Assembly (NCBI GenBank): GCA_017562135.1
Contig: QEYB01001046.1
Location: forward strand, 1,054,001-1,118,000
Length of the DNA: 64,000 nt
Origin: Dipylidium caninum
Lineage: Eukaryota; Platyhelminthes; Cestoda; Cyclophyllidea; Dipylidiidae
Reading direction: 5' to 3'
Every line of letters starts with the position of its first letter. Position 1 is the first letter of the stretch. Made by a program: the position numbers and the translations under genes. Positions 34,920 through 46,963 of this stretch are shown here, one piece after another. The notes beneath the pieces are model-generated. The model did not search any database. It was not told the origin of the DNA and saw only the letters and a program-made list of their open reading frames with translations.

Positions 34920-37761
34920 CTGAGGGGCTGGCCGTCCTCTCATTAACGGAGATGGTGCTTTTTTCAGCTTTTCGCATAGAATCGCCATTCTAGTGATAGG
35001 ATCATACCAATTCAATTGCGAGGAGTTTTTCCTCCATTCCATCTAACAGAACTCTCTCACACTTTCTGCATTGACGCTTACTGAACAAGACTGACCCACA
35101 GGATGTAAGTCGGTTGGTTAATAACCGGAGGGGCAACATGGCATGGCAACCCTCCTCCATTCTTTTTTACAAGCGTATCTCTTTAAAAGAGTTTTCCGTA
35201 AACCTGCGTATCCTTAGAACCATTGGCACGGGTTTCGACGTCTTTCGGAGGCGAGGAGAATTTGCGGCACAGCGTAAGCCTGAATAACTCGATGCTCATG
35301 TTGATGTGGTTAAATGCCACCAAATCAAGACCAAAATCACCTCTCTTAACGGGAAAACGCTGAGAATGAGTACCTTCTGGAACCTCGCGATTTCCGCCGA
35401 ATCGACCTGCTGTTGGCGAGGCGTTCAGAAAGATACGGGTACTGAGACGGCAGAGGAACTACCTCGTTGAGTCAGCATAGAAGTTATTGCACATCTCGTG
35501 GCGTGTGGACATTACCGGGTAGTGATAGCCTTAAAAGTGTGGCGGGTGCAATTATCACGGCTGTCAGTTCTTGCTTCTTCGTCTGGTTCACGGCCGCGGC
35601 CAGTTTGCTCCCCCGCCCCACCCCACCCCACCCCACCCCGCCGAAATAGAGTTAGCATTTAAAGACCTGCTGGAGTAACCACACCGAGGATAGACAATTT
35701 TGCATGTATAGCAGATTCTTCTCTCTTCCTACTAAATCACATTTCAATTAGATGGTTGTCCTGTATTCCTGTGGAATGTAAACCGACCCGCCTCCACGTT
35801 CTCTTCATCGTCACAAATTGCGCTAAAATAGCAGGGAAGGAGTGTTTGTTTTTGCCTCCTCTTATAAAAGCTCCCGAATGTCTCATTGACGTCAATGTCA
35901 GTTCAAAACATTTCCGACTGACTTGACAGCTTTCGAGATCATTAATTAACGAAATCATGAGCGGCAACGCAGAGTCATAGCCTAAACAATACGGCAAATG
36001 CCCTTCAATAACGATGCGTAACCTCTATCATTTGTCTATGTTAAGATTTTAATATCCCTCTTTTAATCATCGTGACTAAGCTGCGCACAGTTTGCCCTCA
36101 GACCTTAATGAGAAAGTTAGAGAGTGCATTTACTCACTCATTCATTCAATCATTTATTCATTCATTCCTCCTCCTCGAATTATACTGGATTTCCGAAACA
36201 TTTGCACAATTCAATAGGGTGACCACCTCCATGACAGGCGGAGTAAACACTGGTGGTCGAGCAATGAATTACCTTGACAGTCGTGACTAATGTAAGTGCC
36301 TCCACCATCCATACGGCCAGGAGGTGGAGAAGATAATCAATTAGGGAGTTTAGTAACTGCTCCACAGCCTCTGTGTTTATGTGCGTGGTAAACCACACCA
36401 AAATATAAACTGGGTGCAGTGTTATCCGACTTGTAATTTAGGATCTCAACCAGTTACCCATCCTCGGTCCTCCCCAAATCGACAAAGATTGAACTTGTCA
36501 GAATGTCAACAATTGAGCTTTAAAAGACTGGGACTCTCGTGTTCAAAATGGCCAGTTAACCGAGCGCATACATCGTTATAATAAATTACTAAAGGCAAAT
36601 TACCCTCCGAATTAGTATTTATCATCAAAATGGTAGGCTAAATTTGCTACCGATCTAATTTGAGTTAGGAAAGGTGGGTTTACTATGGGTACCATTAGGT
36701 CGAGCACATTAGAGACTTCGTAATACATTAAAGTATCAGTTTTCTTTTTGCCACTTTCAAAGATCCGAAATGTTTATGAATATCTCGTCCACTTTATCAT
36801 AAAGATCGAGGTGAAATACCTAAACGCGATCAACAGAGGGAGTACAAACCCTGGGAAATTGATATTCCTTCCGGTTACCCACCTTTCCTCATCCCTAACC
36901 ACGCTATCGCCATGTGTTTACACACTTTTCAGTGTTTACACCTTAAATCCAAAATGATGCACTTGGCATACACGACTGTTCGACTGAGAGCAAGTCTTGT
37001 AAGTTTCATCCCTAAGTTACCAAGTTATGAGAAGACATCAATCGACCGTGGACTCAAGAGAAGGGTTACTGAATTAATGAAGAATGGACATGATAAAGAA
37101 CACACCAAATAAAATTTTGATAACACTGCACACTAGTGCAATTAACTCGCCAAAAAATATGCGATACCTCCACGTAAAAAAGCACGAAACGTTCATTAAT
37201 TCCTACCTTCAAAGAAATGTGGAGATAGTCACACTCAATTCCACAACTAGTACAACCATTCAATTGGGGTTATCATTTGTACACGAGTTTCCCACACTCC
37301 TTGAATGATGGTGGTGCAGAGCATGAAACAACCATTGAGGCAATTGCGAGTTTCATTTCATATTTAAGGTGACTATGTAATTATGTGAGCCCGGTAACTA
37401 ATCCCACAAGCCGCCTAGTTACATACACATTATATCGTTGATTCCTCCACTTCCTATGCGTTTATAACAGTTGTCACCTCGACTTCAAAAGTAAAACAAA
37501 AGAAAACTTTCGACCCGCACTGCTATTCACGGTCATGTTTAGGTTACATAAGAGACACCCAGAGTAGCGAGATCAATGGATAAGGGCTTCCTGATGGAAA
37601 TCTCAAAGTAAAGAGAATAAAAATGAAAAAGAATATAGAAGGTGGCCCTTTTAGACCGTTTAAAAGGATGAAGTTTGTAAATAATACTGCTGAGGCAGCA
37701 ACAGAGAGACACCAACAACAGTGAGACGATAGGAATGTATTTCGTGGCACTTAAATACCGA
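34920..37761. other. Gene-poor region
   Basis: Holds a (CCCCA)n run (35611-35640) and a degenerate ATTC/ACTC repeat (about 36130-36172), then AT-rich sequence up to the alpha-SNAP stop codon. No gene was seen. Confidence 0.55.
35611..35640. repeat. (CCCCA)n minisatellite
   Basis: About six CCCCA/CCCCG units. Confidence 0.9.
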
Positions 37762-39286
37762 TTAAGTAATATCCTCTTCATCAGCAAGAGTTTTCTTCAG
37801 CTTCAGCAACATCTCGGTCATCCAAGGCTCCAATCGTGTCACACTGTCGTACTCTTTCACGGCAGCTGTGTAACTTTCCAAATTTTCAGAACTCAGAGCC
37901 TCGTCAATTTTCTGCAAACAATAGAAGGTCTACTTATAATAAATAAGTGAAATTTAAATGCTAAAAAATAAAAACACCAAATGATTACTAAACGTAAGAA
38001 AATAAGCATAAATTAGCCGAACGCTTATGTATGTTCCTCAAGACCCACCTTAAGAAGTATGCATTCACGTGAATCAGCAAACATTGGATAGTCTCGTTCG
38101 AATTTCTCCAGAATATTATGTCCTTTTATGGTATCATAGTTCATGTCACAAATTACAGCTTTCATGAGGTACTCTTTGGCCCCGTAGCGCAAAAGCTTGT
38201 TGTCCATAGAAGACGAACCGGCCTCAAAAAGGAAATATGCATTAGGTAGAGTAGGAAAACAACTAGTGGGCAGTTAAACAATCACACACTTCCTCAAAAA
38301 TCCTCGCAGCCTTTTCAAACTGTCCGGAAGTGGCGTAATAGTGAGCCACTTTAAGCATACACTTTCTTGCTGAGCTAGTAGACTCCTCACCCTTGTAGAA
38401 ATCAGCGGCCTGTTCGTAGTGTTTGCAGGCTTCCGATTCGTTAGATAACTCCTGTTCATAGATTTCAGCCATGGTCATGTGATGTTTGGCGGCGATGGTG
38501 AAGCGGCCCATTTCGATATAAATCTCTGCAGCGCGAGTCAAACAAGCAATTGCACGATTGGGATCAGTTTTGCGGTAAGCCACAGAAGCATTCATGTAAT
38601 GAGTTGCCGCATCCAACTGGGATTTGTTGGAGGCACTCAGTTCAGCAGCTTGGACGAAAGCGCCGCCGGCTTCCTGCCAATTGTGGGCCATTTTAAAACA
38701 GTTAGCCGCACGTTCATAAAGGGACACGCGTTCATCAATTCCGTCCGAGCCACTGCATGTGAGAGGCGGGAGAGAAATCTATTTTTATAGCATATAAAGT
38801 ATTTACAGACTTTTAAGACTCGGAAAAAAAAATGTCGTTGATCGTCCATTTGACATGAATTCCGCCTTAAGTAACAAATCAAATGCCGATGAGTGGTTTA
38901 GAGACTTAGGCAACGTTGCATTAGCGTCAGAATGTTAAGACATATTTTTGGCCACGTGGAGAAAGAAATACAGAACAGAGCTATACATTAAGAGGAGAGA
39001 AAAATGAACCTCAACCCAATGAACAGACATATAATCTGTTAGACATGACATTTATGAATTATTTGTGGGAAACAAGTGGGAGCATTCAGCGGTGATCTAC
39101 ACGGGCACCTTTCGATTTACTGTTGGAAAGGTGTAGTGTTTCACTAGCCCTGGCAAGGAATCTACCATAACAGCATAGCAAAGAAAGTGCGTGGTACCCC
39201 GAAAATAGGGAGCGGAAAAACCCTCCCTTCGGATGTTTGGCAGCGCTAGCCAAATACTCCCGCGCCCTCCTCTCGTTCTCATCCAT
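37762..39286 (-). CDS. NAPA: Alpha-SNAP (soluble NSF attachment protein), four exons
   Basis: Adaptor that recruits the NSF ATPase to SNARE complexes so that they are taken apart after membrane fusion. Exons, 5' to 3': 39286-39198, 38752-38290, 38222-38049, 37911-37762; phases 2, 0, 0. The 291 residues compare with 295 in human alpha-SNAP. The N-terminal membrane-contact loop is KGGFFRSLFSGGS. The TPR-like helices include LYERAANCFKMAHNW, MGRFTIAAKHHMTMAEIYE, ADFYKGEESTSSARKCMLKVA and FADSREC. The C-terminus is SVTRLEPWMTEMLLKLKKT followed by an acidic end, with the penultimate-region leucine that stimulates NSF apparently kept as LKLKKTL. Nothing is missing and no frame break is present. The next gene upstream, RNF14-like, is on the same strand but 2 kb away, so an operon is not indicated. 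Confidence 0.96.
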
Positions 39287-41264
39287 CTTAGGCCACCGTT
39301 ATCCTGGCTCTTCACCAACTTTACGTACTTCACCGAAATTTATGATGTGGTTCAAATAAAACGGAGCGATTGAATCACTCAACCTTACAATTGGGTTGAT
39401 AATTTTACTAGATTTAAAAACTGTTTACCAGTTCTTGTTTTACGTTTGTTACAAAACCGGGTATATTTCTTTTAAAGGCTTGATGCTGCGCAAATCCAAA
39501 AATTTAACCCATACGTTTGGTGGTAAGGACCAAGAGAGACCACAATAAAAAGTCGTAAGGAGGATTTGAAATTCGGTCAGTAAGTAGAGTGAATGAAGAG
39601 TGACGGCATTCTCGGCGGATTCTACCTTTGCTCAGACTCTATTAATAGCGTTTGTTTGCAAGCGCCACCTTGCATGATTATAAAAAGTGCTCATATTTCG
39701 GTCGCCAGACACACTTTAGGAACGAAATCAATATTCTTCAATTTGATTGTATATATTGTCGAAACCTACGCAATTTCATATATATGTTGCTTATCACGCC
39801 AGTGCAATTAGAAAATGGTCGCTGTGGTGCACAGCACTCCTTCCTGCTTGCACCATGAGCATAGGAAAAGGTTTTTCTTGCCATCATATGGTTGCCTCTC
39901 GCTTCCCCTCATCGTATATAGTAAGTAGGTGGACATCGGACTGACTGATTATTTTAATCGAAAGGCAAATTGCAACAATTGAAGTGGTTGACTCTGCCGC
40001 ATGCACTACTAAATCCTGTTAATTGTATCATAATCGTTTTTCTCATGCTACTACTGTAAACCTTTGGACCACACGTTAATAAATGATTTAGTATAAAATT
40101 GAAAAAATTGCGACGCCATCTCTAAACCAGTAAATAAAATCGCGGTATATTACAGGAAATTGAGGAACTCGGGACGTTACAGCTCACTTAGACAGGCTAT
40201 TAAAAGTTTTACAAGTCTTCGTTAAACATAATGAAAGCTATTTGAATGCATTATTAAAGACTTCGGATGTTCGTCAATTCCGCGAACCTAACATGAAAAT
40301 TGTAAAATCCTGGGTAGTTGCCGGTTCCAAGATACTTTAAGAATATTTTCATAAGCGACGCCCCCACACCCGGTAGTCTTTTACCTATGACTGTACTGTT
40401 GTGTGCTACAATACTCGCTAACGAAGTCACTTTTTTTCCTGAGCAAACCCGAAAGCGGTCTGAGTCGCCATGTTGCCAAAATACGGAAACCACTTTGAGT
40501 CAATAAATAAAAAAACACCCGCACCACACAGGAGTATCCACGATCTTGACTAGAGTTTTCACGCGCTCTGTGTGAGCGTCAAACACAGCCCCAGTTGCAC
40601 TTAACACCGCCGTAGGATCTGCAAACTCTCTACCCCAGGATGGAAAACACAAGTCACCTCCTACTTGGAATTACGAAAGAAATTGTCAAGAACGATTTTC
40701 TTGCTTTTACTGCTATGCGACATCTACAAGTGAATAAACTTGTTCCACTTTGTGCGAATAGAAACAATGACATCAATTCCCTTACTCAACTTAATACAAT
40801 ATACTTGAAATAGTTGATCTGCCATGTCTACCTCATCTTCCCCATAAAATTTCAGAAGACAAAAAAAAATTCCCTTTGGGTTACGCGTAGCTTTGTGTTT
40901 TGAGGCATCGCTATAAGGAAAGGAGATTACAGCAAATGTTTGAAAAAAGGGGATAAATAAGCATTAACAGGGACAAGTTTTGTGAGGGGCGAAGCAGCGC
41001 CAACAAAATTCATGTTTGCACCGGCTACAGGTCATGTGGTGGCATCCACCGTTTTTCTAAAATACACACCAAAATAGTACTTGTAATTTCCAACTGTTAT
41101 CATCTTTTCGTTGGGTTTAATGTCCTTCGCATTACAAAGTTAGCCTAATCGAAAAGATGAGAAGACTTAGACTCCAAATGAACAAAGTAGTCACGTTTCA
41201 ATTATCAGCAAAAGAAATTCAGCAACACTAGTAGTTCAGATGGAGTACCTAAAAAGGGAACGGC
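39287..41264. other. Intergenic region, alpha-SNAP to RNF14-like
   Basis: About 2 kb, AT-rich. A minus-strand ATTAAA at 41116-41121 lies about 145 bp past the RNF14-like stop codon and is a possible poly(A) signal. No other feature was recognised. Confidence 0.5.
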
Positions 41265-42958
41265 TCAACCCCGCCAAAGTTTGCAGTTAGCTTGGGAAAA
41301 ATGGTCATAGGGATTTGCGGAATTTATGACAACCAGGCATATCCAGCAAAAGTTCTTCTGACATGACGAGCACATCACACGGTTGCAACCGGTGTATTTC
41401 TGTGTTGAAAGAAATGGAGATTTATATTAAGAGGAAGGATGTGATTAACCCTTGGCCATTGCAAATTTAATAATTCTAAACCAACATATTGCATTAAATC
41501 GGGAAAATGAAGTTTCGTAGGACCCTACTCGCAAGATAAATCCGTAACTTACTTGTATTGGGGATTTGCAATTAGGACAGTGTTTACATTCGGTTTGTAT
41601 AAAGGTGTTGGACGCTACTTCGTCAATCAACTTCAGCATATTGAGTTTCCCATATTGCTTCTCCAGCATGGTTTTACCTTCTGGCCCAGCACTCTCATAG
41701 CGCTCAACTAAGTCACGCGCTAAAATGGAATGTTAAGACGAAAAGAGTTGACTCCTATTTACCTCTTACGCTAAATATACGAGTTATAAGAAAAAGACAA
41801 GAAAAAAGAATGAATACCTTCCACAGGAGATAAATTAGCAAGAGGACCAAATATGCAGGCAGTATCGGGATGATACGCTTGTCGACACTTAGCACAAAAA
41901 TTATATAAACACTGTGCGCAGACTCCATCGGCAAAGTCGTCATTCAACATCACATAGGGATTTCTACATTCCTCGTTAGGGCACTCGACAACATTTGGCA
42001 TTGAGCTTAAAGTACGATTGAGAAGCATAGTCTCATATTGTTCGTAAACTTCCGTATCGACTAATTGTTTTATCTAAAAGGCAAATAGTATCAAGAGAAA
42101 TGATGTTAAGATATGATGTTTTTTGATTTATCATTTAATCACCTCTACTGGATGAACAGTTTTGTCGCACGAGGCACACAATGGTGAACCAGAATTAGCT
42201 CCAATTCTGACATGCTCCGAAATCGCTTCGGCAATGCAGGGCTTGCAGAAAATGTGGCCACAAGCTCTGAGACGCACACAGTTAACACCAAAATGATTCT
42301 CCGAACACACTGGACATTCATATTCGCCTAGTTCAAAATCTTTGTCCTGAACGCTCTCTTCGAAGTTAACCAAGGTTTCGACGAAGTGACACTGTTCGTT
42401 AAAGGTTTCGTATAAATGAAAGGCATTCAGTACTAGAGACGATTGATCTCCCAAGCTGAAGAGATATGGTAGGGCTTGATTTTGAAGGTATTCACAACAG
42501 GTATGAAGAGGCATTCCTTTGGGATCCGTGGCAATAACACTCGACAAACTCATAGCGAGCGTATCGACCATATTAGTAGGCATCCATGCTGACTCAAGCC
42601 TGAACGCAAAAGTTCGGTCGCGCCTGTAGTTGCCATTTAATTGGAAAGTCAGAAAAATGGGCGGAAGAGAAGAAAGAAAATAAGTCACGATTTTGTCCGT
42701 TGAGTCAGAAACACAGATATTGGGATATCTGAGATTGCGTCTAATTGGAGGACCGGAGAGAAATATCTGATACTTTTTGAGAAATTCCACCGTGTACTCG
42801 CCTTGCAGCTCATCGGCACTTGTTATCTTAAAACTGTCCTTGTATTTGTTCGCCAAATCCGTCATCTCACAAAGCGCAAACTTCCGGGTTCTACGAATGA
42901 TCGATTCTTGGGACAGACATTCAGGCTTCCTCATTAGCTCCTGTATTATATCGACCAT
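41265..42958 (-). CDS. RNF14: RNF14-like RBR E3 ubiquitin ligase, four exons
   Basis: Transfers ubiquitin from E2 to substrate through a cysteine thioester. Exons, 5' to 3': 42958-42143, 42073-41818, 41719-41553, 41399-41265; phases 0, 1, 0. The 457 residues compare with 474 in human RNF14. Order: an RWD-like N-terminal domain; RING1 (YECPVCSENHFG, ACGHIFCKPC); IBR (VECPNEECRNPYV, GVCAQCLYNFCAKC); a linker with MLEKQYGK that matches RNF14 closely; RING2 (HCPNCKSPI, TGCNRVMCSSC, FCWIC). The likely catalytic Cys is the one in TGCNR. NPYDHFSQANC near the end is the RNF14 signature. The acidic C-terminal tail of vertebrate RNF14 is absent; the protein stops nine residues after NPYDHF. An acceptor-like TTTCTAG sits 10 bp before the start codon, so a 5' UTR exon or trans-splice site is possible. 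Confidence 0.94.
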
Positions 42959-43618
42959 CTTGTACACTAGAAACTACGACAGCGGACGACCGCGAGGCAG
43001 AGAGAGACTAATCGCCGTCATCCATGAAGCGCGCGGATTTCCGCAGTCGACATTAACCGCTAATTTAAAAATGCTTTAGTTCACTATATAATTAAAATTA
43101 TATAAACTTGATAAAACAATGGTTAAATATTTTTGTTTAATGCTTTTATTATTTACATGCAATTTATTAGTAGAAGAAATGTTAATCAAATTGAAAAGTA
43201 TGATCGAAACGAAGAAGCTAACGCAATATACTTTACTTATTTGGTATAATTAGTCGACATAAGACGTGGATGTTAAAGGATAGACAATAATGTCACGTCA
43301 TAAGAAGGCTGTACAGTGGTTGACCGTTCGAAGTTAATGAAAAACTAAAATACTCCTGAATTCCAAAGCAAAACCTCTAAAACCACAACCCTCCTGCAGT
43401 TATGAGGTATCAACATTCATAAATTCACAAAATTCTACCCTACTTGGCATCGCTTGCTTCTATGAATTAAAAAGTAAATCGAGTTTTCCTTCGAGGAATG
43501 TGTAAAGCAGTTGAAAGTGCATACAAACACAGACCCTTTCCTGCTCATTTTCAAAAAGTAGAAAAAAATATCTTTGGATACTGACAAGTTGCAAACAAAA
43601 AATTATCGCATTAAGCGG
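42959..43618. other. Intergenic stretch upstream of the RNF14-like gene
   Basis: About 0.65 kb, AT-rich beyond 43080. The first 120 bp are GC-richer and probably contain the promoter and 5' UTR of the minus-strand gene. No coding signal. Confidence 0.45.
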
Positions 43619-44550
43619 AACTAAGAACCTTGTTAATCGACGCGATTGCAGGCCTCGCACACGAGTCGACCTAACACAGACTCGAGGGTGGACGCGTGTA
43701 CACTGCGGAATGCACGAAAACAGAACAACCGGGCAGGAACTCCACTCCCCCCACTCTCGTTCGGACGAGGGCGAAGGACATTTCATTGTGCCAACTGACG
43801 GTAGGACTGTCAACTGATCTGTGTGCCAGACTCTTGTAACCGCCTTCAGCGAGATCACTTACTGCAGATTGAATCTACTGCTCTGAGCAGACCTTGCCAC
43901 AGGGGCATGTGGGCTCATCACAATATTCGGTGGAGTGGCAGTAGTTCTCGCTATTGCGATGGCTTTCGCGAGGAAGCCAAGATGAATGGTGAGAGGAATG
44001 GCGTTGCCCTCGCGTGCAGGCCAGCGGGTGGGGTTCGGGCGAATTCGGTTCCTCGACGCCTCGAAGTCCGGTGGGATCGGGGAGGTGGAGACAGGACGAG
44101 GTGCACTTCTCCCCACACCCAGGTTCACGCAGCACTCTCAACAACACAACCACAACACCACAACGCCACGCCACGCCACGCCACGCCACGTTAAGTCAAG
44201 TCAAGTCAAGTCACTACGTCAGTCTGTTGCACTTTCTCACTCCTTGTAGTGTCCAAGTTGTGTGCACCAACTCCTCGGGTGTTCGGTTGCTCGAGTGCTC
44301 GCGTTTGCAGACTTTGCTGCGTCCAGACGCCACGGGTAGAGGCAGCCACCGCCTACCCCGCTTCTCGAGGCAGCAGCCAGTGTGACACGGGGACATGCAG
44401 ACTCGCGATCCCCACACATACCGGGGGAAAGTTTACGGAGACGTCCTATGAAGTCTTGAGCTGTAAACCACCAAAGCTGTGATAATTACTGGTGAAAGGG
44501 CAAGTGCTCAAGCCAAGAATGTTTCCACCACGTGTATATCTTGTTTCCGG
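43619..44550. repeat. Dispersed repeat, copy B
   Basis: Second copy of the element at 34025-34919, same orientation, 9.6 kb away. It differs by a roughly 65-bp insertion that includes (CCACG)n (44166-44190) and (AAGTC)n (44193-44213), and by loss of about 40 bp near the left end. It lies just beyond the 3' end of the TGF-beta receptor-like gene. Confidence 0.85.
44166..44213. repeat. Pentanucleotide microsatellites (CCACG)n and (AAGTC)n
   Basis: Five CCACG units followed by four AAGTC units, present in copy B of the dispersed repeat only. Confidence 0.9.
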
Positions 44551-44862
44551 TACAAGACTAACCACCCGTCCACAATAGTAATAGAGCGTTATTTATGATT
44601 TTAACTGACTCTTTGACACTTCTTGTGAGAATTTCGCCAATGAACACATCTGCTTTCTTATCACGTGTCATTATAGATTTCACTTACCACGTAGATACTG
44701 AGATATCGTATTTAGCGTCAATTTACTTCATATTTTGTCAATTTTGCTCTTTTTCCTTTTGTCGTCCTCCCGATGATCGTATTGTTGATCCTCTCTGGCA
44801 ATAATCTGGGCTAGCCCCATCGAAATAACATATATTACATTAAGGGGAGAGAAGACAATATC

Positions 44863-46929
44863 TTAGTTATTTTCATAGGTAGACAGTTCCTCCTGCAGTT
44901 TGGCCAGGTTCTTCTTGATGCGGAGCGCACTGAGCCGCGTATCAGCGTCGTGATTCCAACATTCGGGTAGGAGGTCATCGAAGTAAGCGGCAACGAGCCT
45001 CCAAGATGTCAGTTCGGAGGTATTTACCCCTTCTAGTGAACTGATTCTCTCTATAATATAAAAATGATGTAAACGGTATCCACAGATGTCAGAGACGTAG
45101 ATAAACGAAAAAAGTTAGGTAATCTGGTTTACTCATTAACATTGGTCTTTTCTAGGATGAATACGTAAAGGAATAGTTTTCGAGCTCTGTCCGTCCAAGC
45201 CACTTATATTGAATGATTTACAGTTCATCTAATCTTATATACTGTCATTAGAATAAATTATCTCTTTAATGCATGAAACTTTACGGTGGCAGCACTTAAG
45301 TGAAGGCATTCAAAAGAACCAAATTGTTTGAAGTGGCTTTTTTCGCAGCAGAACGCGGGAGTTATCAGGTTTTTGAAAGCATTACCCTCCGCTTGAATGG
45401 GCATTTTACAATTTAGACAGCCTAAGACAGGATTTCACGTTAGCACTTGTCCAGTGGGCATAATCAAGCGCATTTCCCCGCGATGATATTCGGGATTAAG
45501 GTGTCATCCACCGTGGCCCCGAATCCTCAGCCGCAATTTGCAGCATTGGCGGCATTGAGAACATGGCACATGCAACGCGTAAGGAACGAGGCCACGTGTG
45601 GTTGGAAGTCGAGGTCTCGTAGTACACTAAGAGGTACTCTTAAGTCCTCCCTATAGTCCGATTCAGCAGCCCGGGGTCTTTGTAGTGTACCCAGGCAGTT
45701 GACACGTGAACTCGAAGGCTAAAATGAAAACCCTCACCTAATAGTAAAGAAGGATTAAATGTGAAGTCATCGAATGCTAAATATATTGTGAAGATGTCAA
45801 TAAACTATGTTCCATAAAGCTGAGAGTCGTGGTCACATTTGAACGCCTCCCGGGGCAAATTGACCACCTTTTTACTGGATATTCGGTCGTTTTAGTTCTA
45901 GTTTTCAATTCCACACGAAAGGGACATTAAGAAAATGCTAATTTATGTTAAGGTACACATGATCGAAAGATTGCGAAATCCCATAATTAATGGGATGCCT
46001 TACTGGATTCTCTAGATCAAGTCATTCAATCAACCAATGTTAATTAAAGTGGACAAAAAGGAGACCAGCGCATTTGGCGTCATAAGAAGCATTTTGAGAA
46101 AACAATTTTTAGTGTGCTTGCTCGGAATTTGCACCGGAACAGAGATTTTGGCGTGCCAATGTTGTTAAATAGAGTTAACTTCGTACGGAAAAGGTACAGA
46201 CGCACCTTTCCCATTGATAGGTGGCAAGTAGCGCCATATGAAATGGGATGTCCGAATGGAGACATAACCAAATGACAAAAATCCCCTTCTTTCAATGAGT
46301 ATAACTGAGCATCTTATTGTCACCACTTTGTTATTATTGGTATAAATGGGCGCCATTGGGCACCTATTCAGTTAGCATTGCAGCTTACCAACTAACTCTT
46401 CGTTTTTTAATTTTTTTTTTGGGGACTTTTGCGCTAAGGCTTGCGGGTGTGACACGAGTAGGCTGACAGGGAATCGGGGAGGTCGTTCAAACCTCGACTG
46501 CACTGCCAGACGCCCCAAAAAGGAGGGGGGGGAGTGGGGAGGGGGGAGAAGGGGATGGTGTGCATCTAACGCCCATCGTCCCGGTGGCTCAGCTCCCAGT
46601 TGTGGCTTCAAATCTGCCTCGTATGAGCTCCGTGGAAGAGTAGAGGCAGTTAGACTGCCGAACGGTTGCAGTCAAAAACCGCGGCATGGTGCAAAGCCCA
46701 CGCACACGAACACAAACGCAACGCGATCGAATGACTTGTCGGCACACACACAGACACACGCAGGTGGCGATAAGGCAGATAGCGTTGGTGTGAGGCTGTT
46801 GCATCGCCGGCCCAAATTGCGGATAATGGGTTCCGGGGTGGGGCGGGGGCGGGGGGCGGAGGGGGTCGAAGGACGCACGGAGGGGGACGGGGGGGGTCGA
46901 TGGGGGAGGCGTAAGCGCAAGGACGCAAA

Positions 46930-46963
<34 letters not shown>

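Noticed and set aside
34025..44550. The repeat pair as the two LTRs of one retrotransposon
   Set aside because: The interval between the copies contains intact alpha-SNAP and RNF14-like genes on the minus strand and no gag or pol. The copies are long and carry internal differences.
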